This document shows, in pieces, positions 1-9,724 of a DNA stretch of 64,000 bases. Under the pieces are notes generated by a model. It searched no databases and had not been told where the DNA came from. It worked only from the letters and a program-made list of their open reading frames with translations. Each line of letters opens with the position of its first letter. Position 1 is the stretch's first letter. Source of the stretch: Protonemura montana (taxonomy: Eukaryota > Arthropoda > Insecta > Plecoptera > Nemouridae); contig OX387603.1 of NCBI GenBank assembly GCA_947568835.1, positions 12,734,651 to 12,798,650 of the forward strand, given 5' to 3'. Made by a program: the position numbers and the translations under genes.

Positions 1-57
1 TGGCCAAGAAACGATTTCAGTGAATGACCTCGGACTGCAATGAACAGTATATTTTTT

Positions 58-213
58 TTTAGTCCTGGTATTACAATATTTTTGAGCTCTTGAGTTAAAC
101 TTCTATCTCACAGAAACAGCTGACTTTCACTGTATGTGATTGGTTGTTGGCATGACAATGAATCTAACTCACACTTAATCTGGGAGCAGAGAAATTGTAA
201 TACTGGATCTCGG
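58..213. mobile_element. MITE family M1, copy 1
   Basis: Short element bounded by inverted ends: GGTATTACAAT near 68 and ATTGTAATACTGG near 196-208. The middle carries ACAGAAACAGCTGACTTTCA and a TGATTGGTTGTTGGCATG segment. A second copy at 31485-31630 shares both ends and the middle, and a diverged copy lies at 41345-41465. There is no coding capacity, so this is a non-autonomous DNA element. The superfamily is not determined because the target duplication is unclear. It sits in an intron of the sorting nexin gene, about 70 bp upstream of an exon. Confidence 0.6.
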
Positions 214-280
214 ATCACATAGCCGCAATGGCCAGCTTGAGTGGATCTAACATCTCTTATTCTTTGGTCCGCGTTCACAG

Positions 281-424
281 GAAGTGTTCCACGAACGAGT
301 CAAGGTCTACCAGAACTGGCAGCACTCACAGCTGATGCTGAACAAGAAACGAGAGGCCAAGGCTAAGCTGGATCTCTCTGGGAAGCCTGATCCTGGAAAC
401 AAAGCTGCCATGGAAGTCGTTGAG
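281..424 (+). CDS. Sorting nexin SNX1/SNX2, BAR-domain exon (third from last)
   Basis: Internal exon of 48 codons in phase 0. It follows the acceptor ttcacag and ends at donor gtgaat. The peptide begins EVFHERVKVYQNWQ and continues through MLNKKREAKAKLDL to AAMEVVE. This matches the helical C-terminal BAR region of SNX1/SNX2, where a block close to ERVK-WQNWQ--Q-ML-KKREAEAKL is conserved. SNX1/2 pair with SNX5/6 to form the membrane-bending half of the SNX-BAR (ESCPE-1/retromer-linked) coat that retrieves cargo from endosomes to the Golgi. The PX domain and earlier BAR exons lie upstream, outside the window. The exon joins in frame to 1104-1256. Family assignment is from recognition of the sequence; SNX1 and SNX2 are not separated in most insects. 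Confidence 0.9.
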
Positions 425-807
425 GTGAATAACGCACTCTATTTATTTTTTAAGCAAGATTTCTTTATGCTTGTTTTGACCTTATTGCCTATACAATCAA
501 TCATTTGGCAGAATAGTGGGTAGGAAAATGTATTTGATCAGAAAGGGATCTTCAAAGTAACTTATCAGCTGGTCAGATCCAATTTCAGCCTACTTGGAAA
601 CAGCCCCTATTTTTTACGATTTTTTATGAGCTCTAGCTTGTGGCTAGGTTTGCTAAAAGCCAGCTTACTCGAAGTTTTCTCACCTTATTGTCCCTACAGC
701 TTAGTGCAGTTGATTTTAATCTGTCCAATTTTTGTCACAGTCAGGAACCAAAGAAGTATTAATAGTTATTGAAAAACAAAGTAACTTTTTAACATAACGG
801 TATTTCA

Positions 808-1077
808 CCATGAAAATGTAACAACTTCACTCACCTTGCTTATCACCATCTCAACAGCATGGATTTGTGGAGGAATCTTCTTGTTTGCATTGTAGCGTCC
901 TACAGAAGGGACGTTAAGCTGGTTGTCCCCTTGGTGCCGGCACTGGGTTTCACCTCCTCCCTTCTAAACTAGGCTAAGTTCATCTTCATCCTCATCCACT
1001 TATTCACAACGCTTTTAGACCAGTGCTGCAGGGCACACAATGTGTCGATAAACCCCACAAATCAATCGATCAATCTA
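808..1077 (+). mobile_element. 5S-type SINE, 5'-truncated copy A, in SNX intron
   Basis: This aligns by eye with the body of the copy at 9725-10092. Shared blocks are CTTGCTTATCA, GGATTTGTGGAGGAATC, GGGACGTTAAGC, GTCCCCTTGGTGC, GCCGGCACTGGGTTTC and CTCCTCCCTTCTA. It ends in a tail AAACCCCACAAATCAATCG followed by ATCAATC. The 5S-like head is missing, as expected for a 5'-truncated retroposed copy. The tail stops only about 26 bp before the next SNX exon. Confidence 0.8.
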
Positions 1078-1103
1078 TAAAAATGTATTGTGTGTGTTTT
1101 AAG

Positions 1104-1256
1104 TGGGAGTCAAAGGTGGAGCGTGGACAGGAGGAGTTTGACAACATTTCGCGGATGATCAAGAAAGAGATGGAACGTTTTGAGGTAAACCGGGTCAAAG
1201 ACTTCAAGGTCACAATCATCCAGTATCTGGAGAGTTTGATGACGCACCAACAACAG
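1104..1256 (+). CDS. Sorting nexin SNX1/SNX2, BAR-domain exon (penultimate)
   Basis: Phase-0 exon of 51 codons between acceptor ttttaag and donor gtaatt. The peptide starts WESKVERGQEEFDNIS, passes through MIKKEMERFEVNRVKDFK and ends YLESLMTHQQQ. The order of blocks (WE-KV--G---F--IS, then K-E--RFE--RVKDFK, then YLESL---QQQ) is the diagnostic end of the SNX1/2 BAR domain, which gives the concave, charged face that binds curved endosomal membrane. It follows 281-424 with a 679-bp intron that holds a SINE. The acceptor has a short, G-interrupted pyrimidine tract. Reading frame and family identity are well supported; expression is not shown. Confidence 0.92.
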
Positions 1257-1817
1257 GTAATTATGCCTTTTCTTGGTGACAGTTTTGCTGTCAAATATCT
1301 AGAATAGTCAGAGTTTGACACAACTGGCACACAAATCTTATCTTGCTTTTTCTTCTGAGTACATTATCCAAGTTAAAAAAGTACGATACAGTTTATAGCA
1401 AGTGGTTGCATGATTTAAATCTTGCTAACATTATGGTCAAGCTGCATGGCCTTTCAGAGAGTGTGAATTGAAAGGCTGCCGACACAAAATATTTTCTGCC
1501 AAGGCATTAAAAATGAAGAATAGGTTCCATTTTACATCTTAGGAAAGAAAATCAGAAAAAAGACGGTAATGAAAGTGTATAGAAAGAAAGCAAGAACTAT
1601 GGCGTCAAAAAATCTGCGTCTTTTTTGACTTATTAATCCAGTAAAAATGGCTGGCACACAGCCTTTGAGAAACTTTCACCCATAAGAGCCAAGAAACAAG
1701 ATAGCTGCATCAGGCATTTTGTTGTCTGTTCTAGTCCTAGAAATGCTTAAGTCATGATGCTCATCCAATACCTGTAAATGAGTCAAGTAGATTTTTCAAT
1801 TCAATTTTAATTTTCAG

Positions 1818-1868
1818 CTGATCAAGTACTGGGAGACGTTCTTGCCTGAAGCGAAGGCGATCGCTTAA
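1818..1868 (+). CDS. Sorting nexin SNX1/SNX2, last coding exon with stop
   Basis: Terminal exon of 16 codons plus TAA (1866-1868), after a good acceptor (aattttcag). The peptide LIKYWETFLPEAKAIA is close to the invariant C-terminus of SNX1/SNX2 proteins, which end in a YWE-FLPEAKAIA block. It continues in phase 0 from the QQQ end of exon 1104-1256. The short size explains why it would be missed by length-filtered ORF calling. Nothing is broken: all three exons join into one open 115-codon reading frame, so the gene appears intact at its 3' end. Confidence 0.92.
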   Translation: MIKYWETFLPEAKAIA

Positions 1869-2940
1869 GTGCGCCTCCACATTCCTCACGATGCCAGCAG
1901 CCTCGCGCCATTCCTCACCGCCGCCGCCACTGCCGCCGCTGCGCTGTATCCACGACATTTACTCAAGCAACTATCGTTCGTTATCTTCCTCGCCAAGGGC
2001 ACGGCTGATCTGCCAGCTAACCCGCTGCGATGGTTCACTTCATGTTTATTTTTATGAATATTAATATGAACTAGCCTAGTCCTATATGAAATTTTTTGAT
2101 TCTATATGAAAATACTATATTTTTTGTTTTTTGATACCGATGAGACGGTTTCATTATTACTACGTTCGCTTATAGAAATTATACATTTATATTTATAAAA
2201 TTGTATGGGATGGGAAAGAGGTTAAGTTGGGATTGTGTCGTTTACAAAGAAATGGGTGTTGAAGTTCGATTCGGTGTTTAGATTTTTGTTTTAGTCTATG
2301 TCACTGTAGATCTCTTCTTCATCTCTACCTTTTCAGTGATAAAAGAGACAATTAAATTTTATTCCTGCATTGCTTCTCTGTCTATTTCTTGATAAATGGT
2401 GCAATCATAATATCTACCTCTTGCCTATCAATATTACTATGTCTTTCGGCACACCCACCCAAGTGGTAAGGGAATGTCAATTTCAAGTTATAAAGTTGGT
2501 AATTGTACCAATATTGGCTGGATTGGTCACTTGTATTTTGAATAATGTACTAGCTAGGCTTCATTGTATGATTCTTAGGGATGGAACGTTTTGAATGTTA
2601 AACTTGTAATTCTATGGTTGGCAGTTAATACATATCTCAATGTTCTATTTTTTTGCAACCGCAGTTTTTATTTCTATTTTGGTTAACGTTCAATCATGTT
2701 CCATCTCTAGGCATGTTCACCGGCAAGTAATTGTAGCCGTTGGTACAAGCTGCAAATTTTGTAATTAAAGTGATATTTATCTTGGTATCTAATTTTCTTG
2801 CGGATGTATGCTGGATATTTTGTTTATGTTTCTTATCAAGTTGGGTGATCCCAATTGTCACAGTACTTTACTAAAGGGTGGCGATTTCATCGTTGTTTGA
2901 TGAAACTGTGGCACAAATAAATAATAATTGATGCAATTGG
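1869..2940 (+). terminator. SNX 3' UTR with candidate poly(A) signal
   Basis: AT-rich, non-coding sequence follows the SNX stop. A canonical AATAAA lies at 2916-2921, within a run of AATAAATAATAATT. ATTAAA-like variants occur near 2351 and 2763, so a shorter transcript end is possible. No other gene signal was seen here. The exact cleavage site cannot be set without transcript data. Confidence 0.35.
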
Positions 2941-3191
2941 AGATGATTACCATAAAGATTTTAAAGGTACTATCCTACTGTGGAGGATCGATTGCATTAC
3001 GAATGAATATAGAGTTGTAGTAAACTTCGCTCTTGTTGTCTACTCTCTCTTACCCTAAGTAAGATACCCTTGGTTCCTGATATGATTTTCATTATGACGA
3101 AAGCAATCTAGTGAAAGTAATGGGCAAGCGTTTGCTCCATTCAGACAAATTGACGTTGGAAAGCTACACAAACCAGAAGTGGTATTGCTTA

Positions 3192-3199
3192 GTTATCAG
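3192..3199. repeat. 8-bp target site duplication, left
   Basis: GTTATCAG lies immediately before the first base of the hAT-like element. The same eight bases follow the element at 4159-4166. An 8-bp duplication is the hallmark of the hAT superfamily. Confidence 0.85.
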
Positions 3200-4158
3200 T
3201 AGTGATGGGATAGTAATGCAGTATCAAAGTCAGAATATGCAAAATCAAAAGCTTAAATATGCAAAATATGCGCTATCAAAAACTGAAATATGCGGCAAAA
3301 ATGGCCAAATATGCAGTACCGCATAGTAAAGGTATCGCATATAAGCTTCACAGTGAATGGCCATTCCATTACTTGCTAAATATTTGTGCTCTTTCACCCA
3401 TTGTTACAACTTCACACTTAAAGATGCTTTAATAGGCGCCATGATAAAAATAAATAAATTGGCTTACCCACTAGCTACTGCACAATCAGCGAACTAAGCG
3501 GCTGAGCTAATGAAACAACTGTGTAAATAAGTTCCCTTTTCTTAAGTTTAAAAGTCCACCACCTTCTCACCTTCTACCCCTTGGCCATACTCCTGTGCAG
3601 GTAACAACACCTATTATTAGGCAGGTTGTGTTTGTTGTGACTGGCTGAGGGTCAAGTCCTCCTCACCCTACCTATACCCCTTAACAACTTGCTAGCTTGG
3701 AAAGTTCTAAGAAAAATCCGATTCTCAGAAGTTGCGATTCTCAGAAGTTGCGATTGTGCGATTCTCAGAAGTTGCGATTCTGCGATTCTCAGAAGTTGCG
3801 ATTCTGCGATTCTCAGAAGTTGTGATTCTGCGATTCTCAGAAGTTGCAATTCTGCGATTCTCAGAATCGAATCTCTAGTGTTTTCTAGTTTTTAGAATAA
3901 AATATGAAAATAATACATTTACACGTAAAGTATGCAACATCCCCTGAAATATGAGCTATAAAACTGCCAAAAAAGCTGAAATATGCAATTTTATGCAGTA
4001 TCAGCCCAAATATGTTCTAAAAGCTGAAATATGCTAAATATGCAATATGAACATGATGCCATTGCAATCCCACTGTCATGAAATTGATATATCCACGATT
4101 TTGTATGGGATACTAGCATAATTGAAGAATATGCATTTGCATTACTATCCTATCTCTA
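3200..4158. mobile_element. Non-autonomous hAT-like DNA transposon, 959 bp
   Basis: The left end reads TAGTGATGGGATAGTAATGC and the right end, read inward on the other strand, TAGAGATAGGATAGTAATGC. The first 21 bases match at 19 positions. GTTATCAG flanks both sides exactly. Length, TAG-type ends and the 8-bp duplication place it with hAT elements. The subterminal zones (about 3235-3330 and 3965-4050) carry many copies of AAATATGC in the same orientation, like the subterminal transposase sites of other hAT elements. Between them is a 24-bp minisatellite. No transposase frame was found, so it would need a transposase in trans. The exact duplication suggests a fairly recent insertion. Confidence 0.88.
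3720..3867. repeat. 24-bp minisatellite inside the hAT-like element
   Basis: The unit GATTCTCAGAAGTTGCGATT plus CTGC starts at 3736, 3760, 3784, 3808, 3832 and 3856, an exact 24-base period. A shortened 16-base unit starts at 3720. Units differ by only a few substitutions. The repetitive peptides readable on both strands (for example QLLRIAES) are by-products of the period being a multiple of three, not evidence of a gene. Confidence 0.95.
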
Positions 4159-4166
4159 GTTATCAG
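4159..4166. repeat. 8-bp target site duplication, right
   Basis: GTTATCAG directly follows the right end of the hAT-like element and is identical to 3192-3199. Confidence 0.85.
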
Positions 4167-6124
4167 CCTATCAATTTAAGGGCGCTAGGAATGAAATTTG
4201 AGCTACCTTGTGGATGACCATAGGTATGAATTAGTGGCTAATTTAATTGAGATAAACCGACAACGAGCAGACATCTCTGGGGAACAAATCCTTTTACATA
4301 AGTTTGAGATAGAAACTAAAGATAAAACTTCACTAAAAGTAGGATTGAGAACGTTTGGAACACTCACTGACAATGCAAATGGAAAGGAAATGCAAAAACA
4401 TGTAGAGCTTTGGGAACTTCTGGCATTCTTTATTTCAATGTGTCTTCAAATGAATACGTTTGGAGGTAGAAAGAAAAAAATAATAAAATGTTTGACTTGA
4501 GAGAATGAAATATTTTTGTAAATTTCGATTGGCTTAAAAACTTGTTTACCAATATTTCACTAAAATACAAGCGGTCTAATTAGATAGCTCAAATTGTCTC
4601 CAAAAATTAATCAAAATGGAAGCAGCCAAGGACAAAAATCCATGTCACACTTAACAACTCCACGTTAGCTGAAGAATGTGGTCAAAGTAAGACACTTTTT
4701 CTTGGTTTAAATGTTGCTCCAGTGCTCTGCTATGCACAATTTCTGAAGGATCATGTAAATTGCAAGTACACATGAATCTCCGATTTTAAGTTTGATTCGT
4801 TTCCCATTGTTGCCGTTGGCACTTGAGGTGCATTGTTGTCCTTTCTTAGGTTTAGTATCTGCTGCGCGCATGTGCCGTTCATTTGCACGGAAAACGAATT
4901 CATTCATAGGAAAGATTAATTTTCTATTGTTGTTTCTTGAGTGCATTGTTGGTTTTTAGGTCCGGTTTTGCTTCATGCACATGATATTCACTTGAACGAA
5001 TACTCTGGAACTATAAAGAGCTAACGGATTTCAGTAACCTCTGTGTAGTAATAACTGACAAATAATTTGTTTATCTACAATTCGCTCATTATGTACAGAG
5101 TACAGCGACTTACTCCTGGAGAAGAGAGTAAGTACTTGTTCTTTCAAGGACTGTTAATATTTCAAGTCCCTTCATTTTCAAAACGAATTCCATACGTTTT
5201 TACCAACAAACGATTTCAAAGCAAGCAAATCAAATCAAGCATTTCAAGAAGTTCATTGCATTTCTTTACGAGTTTGTTTCTGTTGATTGTTCTTTCTTTG
5301 GTAAAAATATCACCAGATGGCAGTGAGATGAGGTTTTTCTTTAAAATGACATGTGAAAATGTGTCTGAATGATTGCTTTTTGATAAGCTTAGCAACATTT
5401 TCAATTCTCCAATTAAACGACACGTGGAAGTGTAGGTGTGTGTCTATGAGTGCGTGTAAATTCGCGCGAGAAACAGTGCCAACTTTTGACTTACATTTTG
5501 GAGCGAAGTTTCCACGATACTTTTTCGTGTTCGTAGTTTGCAGTTTTTTTCGTGCCACTTCTTGATTTTCACGTCTGACCTCAAAACATTTTTTTTTCGA
5601 AATTACAATCTCTTATATTCTTACTTTTATAGGACTTTTTAATTTCTTTTTTGATAGAAAACAAAATTTCGTTTTTTTTTACTTTATTCGGGCTGACCAA
5701 AACCGAGTTACCGATTACCAAATGGTATTACCGTAGTACCAACTATTGGAAGATAACGAAAAGGAACATTAGGGCCTACACACACCGCCGTACATTAGGG
5801 CTATTTTCCTCCCTTCTCTTATTATTTTGAGTCTTTGGAACAGAGGGTAATTCATATCCTGTACAAAAAAACCAACCCAACAGACGAAAAAATAATGCAA
5901 CACACAAATTATAAGTACATTATATTTCATGGAAATTGATCGACGAAGTGGTTTCTGATGTCGTAAGATTTGTCTTTACTTTTTAGTGAGCGCGTTTCTC
6001 CGTTTCCCAAAAAGTGCGTGGGTAACTAGCCAGAGTACGAAAAGGGTGAGAAACCACTTTACAAATGAAACACTGCTCCTAGACGTATATCATATTTTAA
6101 TTTGTCATGAATTTCTTATTGCAG
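4167..6124. other. Gene-free stretch, nothing firmly identified
   Basis: An open frame of about 100 codons (4195-4497, +) directly follows the hAT element but matches no family I recognise. A short ATG frame at 5091 (MYRVQRLTPGEE) ends at a consensus-like donor gtaagt at 5128, but its phase does not fit the next candidate exon at 6125. No RNA gene or repeat array was seen. Confidence 0.4.
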
Positions 6125-6187
6125 CTTTCCTGGGCGATAAATGACTTGGAAGTTTTCAAGAAAAATAGTTATTATATTGGTGTCCGG
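6125..6187 (+). CDS. Candidate internal exon, unidentified protein
   Basis: A 63-base open block of 21 codons, LSWAINDLEVFKKNSYYIGV then R. It follows a good acceptor (tcttattgcag) and is closed by a consensus donor (gtacgt) at 6188. Phase is 0 at both ends and compatible with the candidate terminal exon at 7034. The peptide looks like ordinary folded protein, but I do not recognise the family. No upstream exon with matching phase was found. It could be the 3' end of a small gene on the SNX strand, or a chance exon-like stretch. The intron between it and 7034 contains a snapback element. Confidence 0.4.
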
Positions 6188-6394
6188 GTACGTTTAAACT
6201 TCTAGATAAAAGAAGTTACTATTGGATTAGTAAATGCCTCGATTCTTCACGTGGGAATTGAGTTAGGGGTGAAACATATAACTGCCAGTTAAGATTTATT
6301 TCCAAGGTTACAGACAATCAGATTATTCGATTTTAACTGGACACAGAGGTCAGTTGAACAATGTTCAGTTAAAAAATAACTGGCATCTGACAAA

Positions 6395-6572
6395 AACTTT
6401 TTAAACTTGGTTTTGAATGATAAGTGAAGAACAACTAAATTTCCCAGCGTTTCGTAACTTTTACCCGTTACTTTATCAACGGCGAAAAAGCTGTCCACAT
6501 AGGTAAAAGTTACGAAACGTTTGGAAATTTAGTTGTTCTTCACTTGGCATTCAAAACCCATTAAAAAAAGTG
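6395..6572. mobile_element. Snapback (palindromic) MITE-like element
   Basis: Two arms of about 56-70 bases face each other. The left arm (6410-6465) contains GTGAAGAACAACTAAATTTC and CGTTTCGTAACTTTTACC. The right arm (6502-6557) is nearly its reverse complement, with only a few mismatches. The loop is about 36 bases. The similarity extends more weakly outward into runs of A/T and AACTGG motifs (about 6280-6720). A diverged relative is at 12880-13060. Transcribed on either strand, it would form a long hairpin. No coding content. Confidence 0.7.
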
Positions 6573-7033
6573 TTTTTCGAAACCAGTGCTATGGTTAGAT
6601 AAAGTAGACATGAGTCTAAAAAGCATAATAACTGGTCTCTGATTAGCTGTGTTCATGGAGATGGACTACGGAGTCCTTAACATGCCATCATCTTTTTAAC
6701 TGGTAATTATCTTTTAAACTGGTCAGATTAAAGTATTATCACCTCACCAGCTATGTCTGGTTCCAGGTTTCCGCTTAATTGTCAATTTATGGACCCTCCT
6801 CTTCACCATGGATAACGGATCCATTTCATTTTTTTAAACAAGTCTGAAATGTCAATTTAGAGTGCGGTCAAAACATCAGGAGAGAAACGATAAATGAATC
6901 CAGCTAGAATTAGGACATAAAGTATTTTCGTTCTAAATTTTCAAAAGAGCACCCCACGTTTTCTTCTATGTAAGTGCAAAATGAAATATGGAGTCAAAAA
7001 AATCGTAATTTTCATCAAACTTTTCTTTCACAG

Positions 7034-7262
7034 AATTCACTTGTGGGCGGCGTTACAAGCACAGACATATCCGAGAAACCGAAAGAAGAAGAAGAAGATG
7101 ATGAAGTTGATGAAGAGGAGTCTTTAGAGACGGAGCAGAGGACTAGGGACAGCAATCGCATGCAGTTGGAGATGAATCGTTTCTATTCGTCGCTCATGAC
7201 GAGTCTAATGATGTCCCACAGGATCATAGGGATGACCGCCCAAGACCTGCCAAGGGTTCAAT
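7034..7262 (+). CDS. Candidate terminal exon, unidentified acidic C-terminus
   Basis: Open block of 75 codons with stop TAG at 7260-7262, after the acceptor ctttcacag. The sequence starts NSLVGGVTSTDISEKP, has a strongly acidic linker (KPKEEEEDDEVDEEESLE) and ends in a methionine-rich, probably helical segment (QLEMNRFYSSLMTSLMMSHR) before TAQDLPRVQ. The acidic linker followed by a helical tail looks like real coding sequence. AT-rich sequence resembling a 3' UTR follows. It joins in frame to 6125-6187. Family not recognised. Confidence 0.45.
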
Positions 7263-7801
7263 AGAGAATTGCTTGTCGGGTGATTATGTATCTGTGCTGA
7301 TATCGCAATGTAAAATCGATTATATTGCAAATACATTTTATTAAAAAGCGGTGATATTATAATATTATTATTTTGTTTAGTGGTGGTAACAACTTAATGT
7401 GTCGGAAACGGTTATTTTGCTTCATGTGGTTAGAGAATTGACAAAATGTTGTTGTTGGTTTAGGTTACAAAAACCGCACAGGGAATGTTGAAATAGGTTT
7501 TTTTGCGAATATATGCAGCGGAATAATAATTTAATTTCCTGTTTTATTTGTGCAATTTAAATGAATCGGAAAAAATCGATAACACCAGCTATCACCACTT
7601 ACCAGATCTTCTCGCACGTATTTGCATTATTTTTTAGAAAATTTTTAATGTGGTTGTTTCTGAAATATATGTGCTTTGACCAGATTACCTGATAAATAAA
7701 AACTAAGTACGACAAAAAAAAAACAATTTTACTAAATAACGAACCTGCAAACATGTGGGTACCTGATAATGGGCATTACAGATCCATTGGAATTTAATTA
7801 T

Positions 7802-8050
7802 TGATTCGCTGTGTTTAACGACGCCAGCTTGGACGTTGGTGAATAAGCGGGTGATGAAAAGAGCGACGATTAATTTAGTCTAGTCTAGAAGGTAGGAGTC
7901 ATAATCCGGTGCTGGCACGTAACTTACTCCTGTCAAAGTGCATCAAAGAGATTACCAGCACAACACTCCTTCCGATGAATGGTGATGATTTGTTGAGTTT
8001 AACGACGCACTGTTTTGGGCTCTGAGGCACCTCCCTAATACCTCTGGTCT
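7802..8050 (-). mobile_element. 5S-type SINE fragments, two adjacent 3' pieces
   Basis: On the minus strand, 7802-7975 matches the 3' half of the family: the CCGGTGCTGGCACGTA and TAGAAGGTAGGAG blocks read in reverse, and GTTTAACGACGCC near the tail. A second tail fragment, again with GTTTAACGACGCAC, follows at 7995-8050. Both are 5'-truncated or internally deleted. The two tails in the same orientation suggest one copy landed beside another. Confidence 0.6.
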
Positions 8051-9724
8051 ACGCTGTGCCGAGAGGTCAATTACCAAGGTTAGTAAAGCTGTTGTACTAA
8101 TATTAAACCCGCTAACCCTAGCATAAGAACTTATCATAAGAATTGAGTATGATGATAACTAATCTAATAGCTGACACAGAGCAGTTTTGCTTTACTCCGG
8201 AGATCCGGTGTTCTCATGCCACAACATTTTGTCAGTACCTTAAACGACTAAGAAACAAATACACAACAAGAAATTATTTTATGGTGATTGATAAAACAAA
8301 AATCTATTTTCTGACCTGAGCAGTGTTAGTTGTAAGAATTGGATTAATATGCTTTGAGCTAGCTGGCTCAAAAATGCATTCCTAGCATCAAAACACGCAT
8401 TCAGAAATTAGTGCGTGGCCAAAAATTAGACGGCAACGACTCCGGCGCGAAACTCGATGTACCCACAAAAGGTTGGAAGTTAATTTGTGGTCAAACTTGT
8501 TTTATAATAAATTGTTTTGACAGAGACAGGCTAATCAAATAATCGATCACGCTTTAGTAAAAACGTTCTCATGAAAGAGCTAATAAAATAAAAGCTGTAA
8601 TAATGTTTGCTAAAAGCAGGCGCCGTTTCCTTTCCCCAACTTTTACCTCAACCTCAAAGATATCAACTTCACCGGCCATCACGTTTAGTTTTAGCAACGT
8701 TTCTAATTCACCCACGAACGGTAATTACCCCGACGCCAATCAACAATAGCATTGTGCCTAGAGACCTGCTAGGGATCAATCACGAAAACGCTGACGCATA
8801 CAATTGGCGGACAACGGGTGGGATTTTCACACCCACCGTCTCTAATACCCATCACACCTTTGTGCGCCGCAAACAACACCTCTCCACAACCAAGTCCACA
8901 ACATAGCATCTATTTTCATTCCAATCAAAACATAATCTTATTTATTGTTTTGACAATGTTTTGAGATAAGTGTACCGTTGCGGCTATGTGACGTCAGGAG
9001 AGTTTGCTTTCTAGTCGTATTGATCTCGTCCAGGGTGCGCGATTTTGTCGACTCCATCACGCTTGCGCCGACACCTTACCCGCTGCAGGAGAATCATGCA
9101 GCTCAGGTGAGGTCGCCGGCAAGATAACATTGAGTCAACAACATTCTTGTCAAAGTCTCACATGACCTGGCAGTATATTGTACGCGTCTTTGACTGCCTA
9201 CCCCCGGAAGTGGTTGTCGATTTTATCCCTATGCGACCTTGATCGAAAGGTCGCCTATGTTGATCGGCCTTGTCTGTAGGGGGGAGCAACTAGTCGCTGC
9301 AGCTGTGAGCAACAGATTGTCGCAGGAGACCCAATGGGCAATCGCTGCCGGATATCGAGCTCCGTTGGTGGCTGTGGTGATGCGGATCACTGCGCGTTGA
9401 TGTTTCTGATTGGAAATCAGATTGGGTGATTGATGGATTTCGCGGCTGCATGTCTGGAGAGGGGTGATGCAACTATTTTGATCGACGGATCTAATGTTTT
9501 GGTGTTTTTTTTTTAATTTGAAACTCGTTCACAACGAGTTTCACAACATATTTTAAATATTAAATTACCAGAATCGTGGTTTGCAACTTAAAAAAAAAGG
9601 CTGGTGTATTTATGGAATGTTTGGTCATAGATATAGAAGGCCTCTAAATCTATGGTCTATTTACCACCTTATCATATAATATATGACTCGATGGCTACTT
9701 GAAATTGCACTTAAATGTGTACAG
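8051..9724. other. Gene-free stretch, nothing firmly identified
   Basis: Mostly unique-looking sequence. A GC-richer block at about 9000-9480 contains several CpG and a GCAGCTCAG|gtgagg donor-like site near 9104, but no supported exon. The open frame at 8607-8906 has no recognisable family. Confidence 0.35.

Noticed and set aside
3652-3895. ORFs on both strands encoding repeated LLRIAESQ / AILRSCDS peptides
   Set aside because: They arise because the 24-bp minisatellite has a period divisible by three and lacks stops; they lie inside the hAT-like element.
4195-4497. 100-codon open frame after the hAT element (SYLVDDHRYELVANLIEIN...)
   Set aside because: No ATG near the start, no recognised family, no usable splice partner. 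It could be a TE gag-like remnant, but that cannot be supported.
5091-5372. ATG frame MYRVQRLTPGEE with a gtaagt donor
   Set aside because: The donor leaves phase 1, which does not fit the phase-0 acceptor at 6125. The read-through ORF looks non-coding.
8607-8906. 99-codon frame, proline/threonine-rich
   Set aside because: No family, no splice or poly(A) context; composition follows local base content.
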